Shown: positions 34,970 to 44,378, counted from the stretch's first letter. The stretch is DNA of 64,000 nt from Pseudomonadota bacterium (GCA_018818835.1 JAHIRD010000165.1:1-64000), one strand, 5' to 3'. The notes: generated from the letters alone by a model not told the origin. Made by a program: numbers and translations.

Positions 34970-36559
34970 ATGTATCAGACAGGCGTAATGCCACATGCAG
35001 AAAAGACAGAATGTTTAAATCCCGGTAACGGCGAGGTGATCGGACACTCTATGATACACAGCCCCGAAGAAGTTGCTGGTCTTATTGCCCAGGCTCGGGA
35101 AGCCCAACCAGAGTGGCAGGCCTTGTCCGTCAAAGAACGGGCAAAAATGATTTCAAAGATACAGCCTTATATGGTGGATCACATGGACCAGCTTGCTGAA
35201 ACCGTGGCCAGGGATAATGGGAAGACCCGCATTGATGCCCTTGCATCAGAAATTTTCCCGGGCATTGCGGCCTTGTCCTACTATTGCAAAAAGGCTAAAT
35301 CGTTCCTCAAGGACCGGACCCTTGGTCCCGGCAGCCTTCTTCTCATCAACAAGCGAAGCAAAATCATCCGTGTTCCCCATGGGGTCATTGGAATTATATC
35401 ACCCTGGAATTATCCCTTTTCCATTCCCTTTTCGGAAGTCATCATGGGGCTTCTGGCCGGTAACTGCGTGATTCTCAAGGCCGCAACAGAAACCCAGTTG
35501 GCCGGTCTTGCCCTTAACGAATGCATCCAGACCGCAGGTCTTCCAAGGGGGGTCTTTACCTATATCAACATGAGGGGCTCCCAGGCATCCAAAACCCTGC
35601 TTGATAATCATGTCGACAAGCTGTTCTTTACCGGTTCTGTGGGTGTGGGAAAGCAATTATCCCAATTGGCCACCAAAACCCTGACCCCGGTCTGCCTGGA
35701 ACTGGGTGGCAATGATGCCATGCTGGTCTGCGAAGATGCTGATCTGTACCGTGCCGCATCAGGGGCTATCTGGGCCGGTTTCCAGAATGCCGGGCAATCC
35801 TGTGGTGGGGTTGAAAGAATTTACGTACATGAAACTGTCTACCAAAGCTTTCTTTCCATTCTCAAGCAGAAAACCGAAGCCCTGCGTGTGGGCTATGACA
35901 CGGATTTTTCCATGGACATCGGGTGTATGACCACACTGAGACAGGTGGATACCGTCAAACACCATGTGGATGACGCCCTTGCCAAAGGCGCTGTGATTTA
36001 TGCCCAGGCCAAAGGCCCCAAAAATACAGACAGCCCCTATTTTGTTGCCCCCATGGTCCTCACCCAGGTCGACCACACCATGCTGGTCATGAGCGACGAA
36101 ACCTTTGGCCCGGTGATGGGAGTCATGAAAGTCAAAACCATGGACGAGGCCGTTGAACTGGCCAATGATTCCACATTGGGTCTCACCTGCTCAGTTTGGT
36201 CCAAAAACAGAAAAAACGCAGAAGGTCTTGCCCGACAAATAAAGACTGGCGTTGCCACCATCAACGACCATTTGATGAGTCACGCACTGGCAGAAACACC
36301 CTGGGGAGGCCCCAAGGAAACAGGCGGCGGCCGAACCCATGGCGATATTGGTTTTGCTGAAATGACCTATCCCCAAGTCCTTGTCCATGACTACTACACC
36401 CCGCCCGCACGGAAAAACCTCTGGTGGCATCCCTTCAGTCTGCCTGTCTACGAAGGTCTAAAGGGTGCTGTCCAGTTTTTCTACGGTTCAAAACTCGGCT
36501 CCCGCATCATGGGGGGCTTGAAATTATTGAGGGTATTACCCCGCATGCTCAAACCCTGA
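34970..36559 (+). CDS. Aldehyde dehydrogenase family protein
   Basis: 529 residues from the ATG chosen for its AAGGGAG ribosome site; the frame is open 38 codons further upstream. The NAD(P)-binding core shows GIISPWNYPFSIPFSEVIMG, FTGSVGVGK, the general-base Glu in VCLELGGNDAMLV and the catalytic Cys in GFQNAGQSCGGVERIYV. The C-terminal 70 residues after HDYYTPP form an extension that ends basic (MGGLKLLRVLPRMLKP). It oxidises an aldehyde to the acid, probably a hydrophobic substrate; specificity is unknown. It stands alone. Confidence 0.88.
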   Translation: MYQTGVMPHAEKTECLNPGNGEVIGHSMIHSPEEVAGLIAQAREAQPEWQALSVKERAKMISKIQPYMVDHMDQLAETVARDNGKTRIDALASEIFPGIAALSYYCKKAKSFLKDRTLGPGSLLLINKRSKIIRVPHGVIGIISPWNYPFSIPFSEVIMGLLAGNCVILKAATETQLAGLALNECIQTAGLPRGVFTYINMRGSQASKTLLDNHVDKLFFTGSVGVGKQLSQLATKTLTPVCLELGGNDAMLVCEDADLYRAASGAIWAGFQNAGQSCGGVERIYVHETVYQSFLSILKQKTEALRVGYDTDFSMDIGCMTTLRQVDTVKHHVDDALAKGAVIYAQAKGPKNTDSPYFVAPMVLTQVDHTMLVMSDETFGPVMGVMKVKTMDEAVELANDSTLGLTCSVWSKNRKNAEGLARQIKTGVATINDHLMSHALAETPWGGPKETGGGRTHGDIGFAEMTYPQVLVHDYYTPPARKNLWWHPFSLPVYEGLKGAVQFFYGSKLGSRIMGGLKLLRVLPRMLKP

Positions 36560-36589
36560 TCCATCGTTATTGGAACACGTGCCATGAAT

Positions 36590-36613
36590 AGCTCCGGCCA
36601 TAGGACCGGAGCT
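36590..36613 (+). terminator. Hairpin after aldehyde dehydrogenase
   Basis: AGCTCCGG and CCGGAGCT pair around an 8-nt loop, and the outer CATGA/TCATG extends the stem. There is no T run, so efficiency is uncertain. Confidence 0.5.
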
Positions 36614-36699
36614 GGTCATGGGCCTTAACCCTGTCCCCAAACCATGCCTGACAGGTTAAGGGGATTCATGGGATATTCGTTGTTAAAGGGACTTCACTT

Positions 36700-37065
36700 A
36701 TGTCAAATAGCAAAAAGCCCTTCCATATCCGCTCAAAAATCTGGATCGAAGACGACAAAGGTCTTGTCATCTTTGGACTGGGACGGCTCCGTATCCTTGC
36801 AGCCATAGATCGCTGCGGTTCCCTCAATGCCGCTGCCAAAGAACTGAACATGAGCTACCGGGCTCTCTGGGGAAAGATCAAGGCCACGGAACAAGGATTG
36901 GGTGCCCCTCTACTTCACCGAACTACGGGCGGGGTGTCAGGGGGTGGTTCCCAACTTACAGATCTTGCACAGACACTGATCCGGGAGTTTAAGAATATGC
37001 ATGGCCACATCAATCACGAGACCGACTGTGTCTTTGATAATGTATTTCCCAAAACAATCGCTTAG
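36700..37065 (+). CDS. ModE-like winged-helix regulator
   Basis: 121 residues matching the N-terminal DNA-binding domain of ModE: RSKIWIEDDKGLVIFGLGRLR, then the helix-turn-helix CGSLNAAAKELNMSYRALWGKI and the wing TTGGVSGGGSQLTD. The molybdate-binding Mop domains of E. coli ModE are absent, as is common in this short family. It may control molybdate or tungstate genes, but none lie beside it. Autoregulation cannot be judged. Confidence 0.85.
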   Translation: MSNSKKPFHIRSKIWIEDDKGLVIFGLGRLRILAAIDRCGSLNAAAKELNMSYRALWGKIKATEQGLGAPLLHRTTGGVSGGGSQLTDLAQTLIREFKNMHGHINHETDCVFDNVFPKTIA

Positions 37066-37196
37066 CAGAAAATACATTGAGCCCATATGATATAGAAAAA
37101 CGCCTTATTTATATGCAATCCTGATTTTACTTGCATCATTTCTCTGACACCGGTTATGATTTCAGTCATCGTGAACGCAGCATAAAGGAAACACAC

Positions 37197-37682
37197 ATGG
37201 ACTATGACATTCTGGATAGTATTTGGGGCCCTTTTCTTCTGGCATCTGACCATGGCAAGCTTTGTATCCTTGATTATCAGCAGGGCCCCAAACCAAGACC
37301 GATTCTATCCACCTGGCAGAGAAACCCATCTGCCCTTACCCTTTCAAAAAAATGGCTGATATCCTATCTCGCAGGCAAACGACCTATTCTTGACATCCCC
37401 CTCCACCCTCAAGGGACACCCTTTCAAATTGCAATCTGGAATCATTTATTGACCATCCCATACGGAAAAACAGTTTCTTATCACGACATCGCATCTGCCA
37501 TGGGCAAACCCCAAGCGGTCCGGGCTGTGGGTAACGCCATCGGCCAGAACCCCATCCAGATTCTCATCCCCTGCCACCGTGTCATCGGAAAAAACGGCGA
37601 ACTCAGAGGTTATGCAGCTGGCCTGGATATGAAAAAACGTCTCCTTGATCTTGAAGGATACCGGCAGGTATCGTCCTTGTGA
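37197..37682 (+). CDS. ogt: Methylated-DNA--cysteine methyltransferase (Ogt-type)
   Basis: 161 residues from the ATG with an AAAGGA ribosome site (the frame is open 22 codons upstream). It has the winged helix GTPFQIAIWNHLLTIPYGKTVSY, the RAVGNAIGQNP segment and the active-site IPCHRVIGKNGELRGYAAG whose Cys accepts the alkyl group from O6-alkylguanine. The N-terminal domain is short, as in Ogt rather than Ada. It repairs alkylated DNA stoichiometrically. Confidence 0.93.
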   Translation: MDYDILDSIWGPFLLASDHGKLCILDYQQGPKPRPILSTWQRNPSALTLSKKWLISYLAGKRPILDIPLHPQGTPFQIAIWNHLLTIPYGKTVSYHDIASAMGKPQAVRAVGNAIGQNPIQILIPCHRVIGKNGELRGYAAGLDMKKRLLDLEGYRQVSSL

Positions 37683-37969
37683 TGGGATTCAGTTGTCACC
37701 ACAATATTAAAATTTGCCGAACAAAACGTTCATAAATCAAGTGTGTTATTCGATAAATAATCTTATGACTGTCACTAAACGTCAGACGATTTTTCCAAAA
37801 CTCTTACACCTGTTTAAATAACATTGACAGGGTCCACATAGTATGGAATATTGCATTATCAATTGTCGACAATCGACAATACATAAGTAAAACGTTGGTT
37901 GAAATATCTTAGGCCCAAAGGAATGACGGATATTCTTGCATAAATTTATCAACGGGAGGTGGCAGATCA
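37683..37969. promoter_or_regulatory. Promoter region of the benzoyl-CoA-reductase-like operon
   Basis: A TTGACA at 37824-37829 followed after 17 bp by AATATT (37847-37852) could be the promoter, putting the transcription start near 37859, directly at the palindrome 37862-37873. A TGCATAAATTTATCAACGGGAGG stretch, split here as TGCATAAATTTATC and AACGGGAGG, precedes the first ATG and gives the ribosome site. Confidence 0.5.
37862..37873. promoter_or_regulatory. Palindromic operator ATTGTCGACAAT (site 1)
   Basis: A perfect 12-bp palindrome with an overlapping partial copy (TCGACAAT) just after it. It fits the TNGTNNACNA pattern bound by FadR/FCD-type GntR regulators, and an identical site lies at 45292-45303 beside a GntR gene. 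Its position just after the candidate transcription start suggests repression. Confidence 0.75.
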
Positions 37970-39442
37970 ATGGAGTCCTTGCAGAAAAACGATAAACTGC
38001 GGAAACAGGCGGACAGGAGTGATCATCATCTGTCTGCTTTGATTACCGGTATTATGAAGACTCGAGAAACGAGACTCATGATGGCTGATCTCGTGCCCGA
38101 AATCATCTACGCCTGGGCAGGGTCGAGCCGAATAAAAAAGAAAATTGCCGGTCAGACAGACGTATTTATTAAAAAGATGCTGTTGGGGTCAACAAATGGA
38201 AGCCCGGACATCACTCTGAATTCCCTTCTGGAAGACCCGGAGTTCATGTCCATGCTCACCCGGTTTCTGCCAGAAGCCATGGGCGAGATTGTCGACGCAT
38301 TCAACGCAGTGAGCCGAAATTTTGAATCCGTGTCAGATGAGGACAGAGAGGTATTTTTTTCAAAAATTTTGAAGGGACTCAGCAGCAGCAGACTTGGTGA
38401 ATCGCTGACCCTTCTGTTAAAAACGGTCAATCAGGGTTACCAGACCAATCCGAATTATTTGAAGGAAAAATGTGGCCCGGCACTGGTGTCATGGCTCGAA
38501 GCCCTGGATGTGGGGGAAATCAGGGACTTTCTGGATCATTCCAGGGACGATATACAGGGAATTGTGAGCATGCTCGTGGATACCCTCTATAAATACCCGT
38601 CAAAACTGGTCCTGTTTCTCAGTTTCATTGCTGATGCCGTGAATACTCTGGCAGATTCATCCGCCGAATTCATAGCCATGTTGAACAAGATATCACCTGA
38701 CCTCCTCACGGATGTGGCGTTTTCGGTGTTCAGAACCGTGGATGGAAAATCCGTGGGCAAGCTGATCAATGAAGGCGCTGAAATTATCCGTAAACTCCAT
38801 GCAGGAAGCGCACTTATCGCAGATCCGGGAACGACGCAGCTCCCCATGGATCTGTCTAAATTTCTTGGGGATGTTCTGAGTGTTCTGGACGGTGACACTC
38901 TATGGAAGGCGAAGGTGGCCATTGCCGAAGAGCAGGAAATTATCAGCAAGGTGTTCTACGCGGTCCTGAAAGAGAACCCTGAACGCCTGGAACGGCGCAT
39001 GATCCGCTATGCAACGGTTAAAAATTCCACACTGCGGTCCTTGACCCATCGACTGTCCTCAGTGGACCAGCTGCCCGATGAAAAGGTCGCTGATGCCGTT
39101 GAAAACAGCCTTAAAAATATCGATACCCAGGACGCCGCCGAAGTGATCAATCTGTTTTGTCTTCTCCTCAATAAGGTCCGCTCACTGAAGCCCGCAATCA
39201 TTGCTGATATTGCATCTCAGTTTATCGAATCCATCGATCTTTTCGAGGTCCAGGACAACCTGAACTGGCTATCGGACGATTTAGCAGAGCCCCTGCTGCC
39301 CCTTGGACGAATTCTGGCTCCCAAACTGGTAAAAGGCTTGTGCAGGGCTCTTGCACCCAGGGATGACGAGCATGAAACCGAAGCTGAAGAAGCCCGCCAG
39401 ATGCTTCGATCGCTTCTAATGACCGAGGAGGTGATCTCATGA
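37970..39442 (+). CDS. Unknown helical protein of reductase operon
   Basis: 490 residues, not recognised. It is predicted almost wholly alpha-helical, with repeated units of about 35-45 residues containing leucine-rich amphipathic helices (for example VDTLYKYPSKLVLFLSFIAD, DVAFSVFRTVDGKSVGKLI). It has no signal peptide, membrane helix or conserved cysteine cluster, so it is unlikely to carry an Fe-S centre. A HEAT-like scaffold is a possible reading. Its stop overlaps the start of the BzdN-like gene (ATGA), so its product is needed together with the reductase; an assembly or chaperone role is a guess. Confidence 0.7.
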   Translation: MESLQKNDKLRKQADRSDHHLSALITGIMKTRETRLMMADLVPEIIYAWAGSSRIKKKIAGQTDVFIKKMLLGSTNGSPDITLNSLLEDPEFMSMLTRFLPEAMGEIVDAFNAVSRNFESVSDEDREVFFSKILKGLSSSRLGESLTLLLKTVNQGYQTNPNYLKEKCGPALVSWLEALDVGEIRDFLDHSRDDIQGIVSMLVDTLYKYPSKLVLFLSFIADAVNTLADSSAEFIAMLNKISPDLLTDVAFSVFRTVDGKSVGKLINEGAEIIRKLHAGSALIADPGTTQLPMDLSKFLGDVLSVLDGDTLWKAKVAIAEEQEIISKVFYAVLKENPERLERRMIRYATVKNSTLRSLTHRLSSVDQLPDEKVADAVENSLKNIDTQDAAEVINLFCLLLNKVRSLKPAIIADIASQFIESIDLFEVQDNLNWLSDDLAEPLLPLGRILAPKLVKGLCRALAPRDDEHETEAEEARQMLRSLLMTEEVIS

Positions 39443-40581
39443 TGGATGCATTTTACGAAGCGGCCTCAAAAATCGACAGCCAGCCAATCAGGTCATGGAA
39501 AGAACGTGGCGGGAAAATCGTGGGATACACGTGTTCATATGTGCCATCGGAAATATTTCATGCAGCGGATATCCTTCCGGTTCGGCTGCGGGGAATTGAA
39601 ACCGAAAGTATGGAAATCGCCGACGCCTATTTTGGACCTTACATCTGCACCTTTCCCAAATGCATTCTCCAACTTGCAGGTAAAGGGAAATACACATTCA
39701 TGGACGGTGTGATTATCACACCGGGCTGTGACAGCATGCGCCGCCTGGACGAGTGCTGGAGAAAAGCCGGTGACACCCACCCCGGAATTGTGCCTGATTT
39801 TTTCTATTATTTTGATGTGCCCCATAAAACAACGGAACACGGTATACAATGGTTCATGGAAGAAATCAACCATATGATTTCAGCCCTGGAAAACCAGTTC
39901 AACGTCAGCATCACCCCGGAAAAACTTCAATCATCAATCCGTGAATTCAACAGGGGCCGTAAATTGTTGCAGGAACTGGAAGATATGAGGGCCAAAACCG
40001 ATATCGTGATCTCGGGAACCGATGCCTATGCCGTGACCATGGCCGGAACTGTCATGCACAGAAATGAGTTTACGGTCCTGCTGGAAAACCTGGTCAAAGA
40101 ATTAAAACAAAAGAAAGCCGCTAAAAATGACAAAAGAAAACGGATCATGGTGATCGGCAGCATCAGTGACGATATCAGCCTGATACAGCTTGTTGAAAAA
40201 GAAAACGAGGCGGTGGTGGTGGCGGAAAATCTCTGTTTCGGTGTGCGTTATGAAGGGGCAGAAATTAGCGAAAACGATGATGCGGTGTCCGCCCTTGCCC
40301 ATGCCTATCTGGGAGAATCCAAATGCCCGAGAATGTACGGGAAATACAAGGAGCGACTGGCTTCGTTAAAGCAGATTATTGACAGGACCCACATCGACGG
40401 GGTGATCATGCAGAATGTCCGGTTCTGTGATCTGCACGGTTCTGAAAACGGTCTTTTCGAACGGGACCTTGAAAAAGAGGGGATTCCCTGCCTGAGAATC
40501 GAGAGGGAATACGGCCCTCTTGTGGAAACCGGGCGGCTCAAAATGCGTATTGATGCGTTTTTTGAGAGGCTTTATAAGTAA
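39439..40581 (+). CDS. BzdN/BcrC-like subunit (2-hydroxyacyl-CoA dehydratase family)
   Basis: 380 residues of the HgdB/BcrC family. The conserved cysteines that hold a [4Fe-4S] cluster are visible: Cys32 in GYTCSYVPSE, Cys70/Cys75 in GPYICTFPKC, Cys97 in TPGCDSMRRL and a late one in NVRFCDLHGSENG. Together with the next gene it should form the active-site part of an ATP-driven ring or enoyl reductase. Length and gene order match BzdN of Azoarcus class I benzoyl-CoA reductase. A dehydratase or another aromatic-CoA reductase is possible. Confidence 0.8.
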   Translation: MMDAFYEAASKIDSQPIRSWKERGGKIVGYTCSYVPSEIFHAADILPVRLRGIETESMEIADAYFGPYICTFPKCILQLAGKGKYTFMDGVIITPGCDSMRRLDECWRKAGDTHPGIVPDFFYYFDVPHKTTEHGIQWFMEEINHMISALENQFNVSITPEKLQSSIREFNRGRKLLQELEDMRAKTDIVISGTDAYAVTMAGTVMHRNEFTVLLENLVKELKQKKAAKNDKRKRIMVIGSISDDISLIQLVEKENEAVVVAENLCFGVRYEGAEISENDDAVSALAHAYLGESKCPRMYGKYKERLASLKQIIDRTHIDGVIMQNVRFCDLHGSENGLFERDLEKEGIPCLRIEREYGPLVETGRLKMRIDAFFERLYK

Positions 40582-40620
40582 CCTGATTTTCAAATCAAAA
40601 AACCTATTAACGGAGACCTT

Positions 40621-42021
40621 ATGAGACCTGAAATAAAAGAATACAATTTTGACTGGATGATGTGCAGCATCATGATGGCTGCCTCAAAAACAGCCGACGG
40701 CTCCTTGAAGGAATACCAGCGGCTTTGTGAATACATTCCCTATTTCCGAGGAATTCTTGATCCCTTTGTCCAGGAAGGCAAACCGGGAATCTCCTTTCTC
40801 AAGCTGTTCAGCGATTATATGAATAACATCGTCACGGCCCATGATCAGGGAAAAAAAGTGGGAATGACCACCTTTTGTTTTTCCCCGGCGATTTTATATT
40901 CCATTGGGGTGGTTCCGGTCACCCTGGAGATTCTTTCCACCCTCGGTGCCTTGATGTGGAAACGGGGAACGGCGGATTATCTGGACTATTGCGTTGAACA
41001 GGGGTTGACGGAAACAGCCTGTTCCGCCCAGAGGGGCGCCATGGGTGCTTATCTGGCAGGACTGGGATCGGAGATTGATTTTGTGGTTTGCGATACACCC
41101 GGTGTTTGCGACACCAATGCCAATTCCTTTGCCTTTGCAGCATCCTATCTGGATAAACCCTTTTACCAGTTGAATTATCCCCAGACCCTGAGCGATGATC
41201 GCACGGAAAAATACCACATTGCCGATTATCGTGCCATGATCGAGTTTCTTGAGCAACAGACCGGGCGAAAACTGGATATGGATCAGTTGAAAGAGATTCT
41301 TGAAGAAATCAAAATCCAGGACCAGCTTGTGGCTGATCTGGAAGAGCTTCACCGGCTGGTGCCCACACCCCTTCCCGTGATCTACAATCTGATGATCTAT
41401 GGGGGACGCTTCATGTTTGCCGGAGATCACAAATACACACGCCTCCTCACAGAAATGCTACAGGCGGCAGGTGAGAAAGCGAAAAAAGGCTTATCGGGCC
41501 TCCGATCAGGCAAGGAAAAAATCAGGGCCTTCCTGTGTTACATCGATCATTACTCCATGAATCTGAAATTTTATGACTGGCTCGATGATCACGGCATTGC
41601 CCACATGGGAGGGATTTTATCACGGACCTTTACCGCCGGGTCCTGTTACCTGGATGGCCTGGAAGGCTCGGCCTATGCCATTGACACCTCGTCCATGGAG
41701 GCAATTTTAAACAGCATCGCCCAGATGAACGCCCGGATGCCCATGGTCAGAAGCATCCGGGGTCAGTATGACAAGCCCGGCATGTGGTTGGATGAGACCC
41801 TGTCTCTGGTAAAAATGTTCAAGGTGGATTGTGTGATTTACAACGGAACCCCCGGTTGCCGTAACACCTGGGGAATGGTGAAACCCTATGCCATGGATCT
41901 GGAAAAACACGGTTACCCCACCCATATCATGAATTCCGACGCCTTTGATGATCGGGTGGAATCCTGGGAAGCCACCGTGGAACGATTGGATGAATTTTTT
42001 AATGTAAGGGGGCTGCTATGA
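40621..42021 (+). CDS. BzdO/BcrB-like subunit (2-hydroxyacyl-CoA dehydratase family)
   Basis: 466 residues, the larger partner. Cysteines likely to bind a cluster occur in TTFCFSPAILYS, LTETACSAQRGAMGAYLAGL, VVCDTPGVCDTN and near the C terminus in YNGTPGCRNTWG. The sequence is divergent from the 380-residue subunit but of the same fold. BzdO is about 450 residues. The gene starts 39 bp after its partner with ribosome site ACGGAGA and overlaps the next gene by four bases. Substrate unknown; the benzoyl-CoA assignment rests on the four-subunit arrangement. Confidence 0.8.
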   Translation: MRPEIKEYNFDWMMCSIMMAASKTADGSLKEYQRLCEYIPYFRGILDPFVQEGKPGISFLKLFSDYMNNIVTAHDQGKKVGMTTFCFSPAILYSIGVVPVTLEILSTLGALMWKRGTADYLDYCVEQGLTETACSAQRGAMGAYLAGLGSEIDFVVCDTPGVCDTNANSFAFAASYLDKPFYQLNYPQTLSDDRTEKYHIADYRAMIEFLEQQTGRKLDMDQLKEILEEIKIQDQLVADLEELHRLVPTPLPVIYNLMIYGGRFMFAGDHKYTRLLTEMLQAAGEKAKKGLSGLRSGKEKIRAFLCYIDHYSMNLKFYDWLDDHGIAHMGGILSRTFTAGSCYLDGLEGSAYAIDTSSMEAILNSIAQMNARMPMVRSIRGQYDKPGMWLDETLSLVKMFKVDCVIYNGTPGCRNTWGMVKPYAMDLEKHGYPTHIMNSDAFDDRVESWEATVERLDEFFNVRGLL

Positions 42022-42815
42022 GTCGTGTTGCTGGATGTGATGTGGGATCGTTAACATCGAAAGCCGTTATTATGGAAAACAATAAAATCCTGGGATGGAG
42101 TATCATCAAATCAAAATCAGACCCCGAGGAATCTGCAAATTCTGCCATGCAAACGGCATTGGAAAAAGCGGGATGCACTCTGGATTCCATTCAATACTGT
42201 GTGGGAACCGGTTATGGCCGGGACAGGATTTCTTTTATCAATGAAACGAAATCAGAAATCGCCTGTCATGGCATGGGGGCGAAATGGCTTGTGCCATCGG
42301 CCCGGACCATCATTGATATCGGAGGTCAGGATTGCAAGGCCATCCGCATCGACAAGGACGGGGTGGTGGAAAAATTCATCACCAACGACAAATGCGCCTC
42401 AGGCACCGGGCGATTTCTGGAAGTGATGGCCAAGGTGCTGGATATCGGTCTTGATGAACTGGGCGATATGACCGAAAAAACGGAAACGCCCATCACCTTT
42501 GCCTCCATGTGCACGGTCTGGGCCCAGGCCGATATCATTAAATACATCAATTCCGGATATTCAGTGGAAGACATCGGAGCCGGAATCAATGCAGCCATGG
42601 CCAAACGCGTGGCCATGCTGGCCAATACCGTGAAGATAGAAAACGATGTGTGCATGACCGGTGGTGTGGCCAAAAACAAAGGCGTGGTATCCACCCTGGA
42701 AAAAGTCCTGGGCGTTCGGATCAGACGGGTCAGGAAAGCCGACCCCCAGATCGCCGGAGCCCTTGGCGCAGCCCTGATTTCCCAGTCAAAAATAAACAAT
42801 GGAGGCTCAAAATGA
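42018..42815 (+). CDS. BzdP/BcrD-like ATPase subunit (ASKHA, BadF/BadG family)
   Basis: 265 residues of the 2-hydroxyacyl-CoA dehydratase activator family. Phosphate-binding loop VAGCDVGSLTSKAV, second loop DIGGQDCKAI, the cluster cysteine in NDKCASGTGRF, a second in FASMCTVWAQAD, and MTGGVAKN. Two subunits bridge one [4Fe-4S] cluster and drive electrons to the catalytic part with ATP hydrolysis. It overlaps its upstream and downstream neighbours by four bases each. Confidence 0.87.
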   Translation: MSRVAGCDVGSLTSKAVIMENNKILGWSIIKSKSDPEESANSAMQTALEKAGCTLDSIQYCVGTGYGRDRISFINETKSEIACHGMGAKWLVPSARTIIDIGGQDCKAIRIDKDGVVEKFITNDKCASGTGRFLEVMAKVLDIGLDELGDMTEKTETPITFASMCTVWAQADIIKYINSGYSVEDIGAGINAAMAKRVAMLANTVKIENDVCMTGGVAKNKGVVSTLEKVLGVRIRRVRKADPQIAGALGAALISQSKINNGGSK

Positions 42816-43588
42816 TCGTGGCAGGATGTGATGTGGGATCGTTGACCGCAAAAGCAGTGATATTAAATGACAATGAAATCATCGCGACCGCCGTGATCCG
42901 TGCCGGGACCAAACCGGAAGAATCGGCGGACAAGGTGCTCGATAAAGCCCTGGAACGGGCCGGACTTGCCCGGACAGACATCCGTTTCGCCGTAGGAACC
43001 GGTTACGGGAAAGAGCGGATCTCCTTTGTAAACAAGAGTGAATCGGAAATTTCCTGCCATGCCAAAGGAGCCTGGTGGTGTATGCCTTCGGTCCGCATGG
43101 TCATCGATATCGGAGGCCAGGATGCAAAAGCCATAAAGATTGATGAAAAAGGGAACATCAGCCGCTATATATACAATGACAAATGTGCCTCGGGAACAGG
43201 CCGCTTTCTGGAAATCATGGCCGATGCCATGGGTGTCAACCTGGAAGACATGGGGGATCTGGCCGAATTGTCCACGGAACAAATCTCCATATCCAATCAA
43301 TGCGTGATTTTTGCAGAAACCGAAGTGGTCTCCCTGATCAACGACAGAAAAAAACCCCAGGACATTATCAACGGCCTGCATCACGCCATTGCCAATCGCG
43401 TGGCCTCTCTGGCCAAAAGCATCGGTGTGGAGCAGGACATTGTCATGACGGGTGGTGTGGCCAAAAACAGGGGTGTGTTCCAGGCCCTGTCCAAGGGCCT
43501 GGGCCTACCGGTCAAAGCCCTTGAAAAAATCGACCCCCAATTGAACGGCGCTCTGGGTGCGGCTCTGCTCGCACTGGAACACGTCTGA
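42812..43588 (+). CDS. BzdQ/BcrA-like ATPase subunit (ASKHA, BadF/BadG family)
   Basis: 258 residues from the ATG with ribosome site GGAGGC (an open frame reaches further upstream but lies within the previous gene). Motifs parallel the preceding paralogue: VAGCDVGSLTAKAV, DIGGQDAKAI, NDKCASGTGRF, SNQCVIFAETEV, MTGGVAKN. Two different ATPase subunits, rather than one homodimer, distinguish class I benzoyl-CoA reductases from ordinary dehydratase activators. A bidirectional terminator follows immediately. Confidence 0.87.
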   Translation: MIVAGCDVGSLTAKAVILNDNEIIATAVIRAGTKPEESADKVLDKALERAGLARTDIRFAVGTGYGKERISFVNKSESEISCHAKGAWWCMPSVRMVIDIGGQDAKAIKIDEKGNISRYIYNDKCASGTGRFLEIMADAMGVNLEDMGDLAELSTEQISISNQCVIFAETEVVSLINDRKKPQDIINGLHHAIANRVASLAKSIGVEQDIVMTGGVAKNRGVFQALSKGLGLPVKALEKIDPQLNGALGAALLALEHV

Positions 43589-43594
43589 ATACAA

Positions 43595-43625
43595 AACGCT
43601 GGGGTGATTAAATCACCCCAGCGTT
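43595..43625. terminator. Bidirectional terminator
   Basis: Perfect 15-bp arms (AACGCTGGGGTGATT and its complement) around a single base. It lies between the converging reductase operon and the CooC-like gene, and the stop codon of the latter is inside the stem. T runs are short, so it works mainly by stem strength. Confidence 0.7.
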
Positions 43626-44378
43626 GATGAAACGGGACACAGCCTGTTCAAGGCGAATAAAGTCCTTGTCTTCGGGCAGCTCGAAAAAGCTTCGTCCTTC
43701 CAGATCAAAATCACGGATGGCCTGGTTTTCACCCATGAGGTGCACCAGAGGCAGGGAATTTTTTGTCAGGATGGTCTCTTCTTCCCGGTCAATTCTGATC
43801 TTGTTGAAAATAACCCCGGCTTTTTCAAACGCACCCAGATTTTCCGACAACTCGTAGATGCTTTCAGCAACGTTCCGTCCTTTGAGGGAGGCATCGGTCA
43901 CAATTAGAAGATGGGTGACCATATCCATAACCCGTCGGTTGATTTGCTCAAGCCCAGCTTCACCGTCGATCACCACCACATCGAATTGCCCGGCAATTTC
44001 CTTAATAAGGTCTCTTAAAAGATGATTGACCTGACAGTAACACCCATCACCTTCGGGACGTCCAATGGCGAGAAAAGCCAGATTCTCTTTTTCTTCAAGG
44101 GCTGAAAACATCTCGTAATCAAGCTGTCTGAGCAGGTCGCTTTTATCAATTTTTTCTCCGTTTCCAAGGGTTTTGATCAAATCATTGCGGATATGATCCA
44201 CGGTTTTTCGGACATGAATGCCCAGGGGATAGGACAGGCCCACAGCGGGGTCGGCGTCGATGGCAAGAACACGCCGGGATCCATCCTGACAAAGCATCCG
44301 GGTGATCAGGGCGCTCAGACTGGTTTTGCCCACGCCGCCTTTGCCACACAGGGCGATGATGATGGGTTTTTTTTTCAA
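43608..44378 (-). CDS. CooC-like MinD-family ATPase
   Basis: 256 residues: deviant Walker A ALCGKGGVGKTSLSALITRM, then VLAIDADPAVGLSYPLGI and VVIDGEAGLEQINRR. These features fit the CooC/AcsF branch, which helps insert nickel into carbon monoxide dehydrogenase or acetyl-CoA synthase. Here it overlaps by four bases with a gene resembling a domain of acetyl-CoA synthase, while no CODH is present in the window. It may mature a metal or Fe-S site in the ACS-like protein or in the reductase; that is inference. Confidence 0.85.
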   Translation of the reverse strand: MKKKPIIIALCGKGGVGKTSLSALITRMLCQDGSRRVLAIDADPAVGLSYPLGIHVRKTVDHIRNDLIKTLGNGEKIDKSDLLRQLDYEMFSALEEKENLAFLAIGRPEGDGCYCQVNHLLRDLIKEIAGQFDVVVIDGEAGLEQINRRVMDMVTHLLIVTDASLKGRNVAESIYELSENLGAFEKAGVIFNKIRIDREEETILTKNSLPLVHLMGENQAIRDFDLEGRSFFELPEDKDFIRLEQAVSRFINAGVI

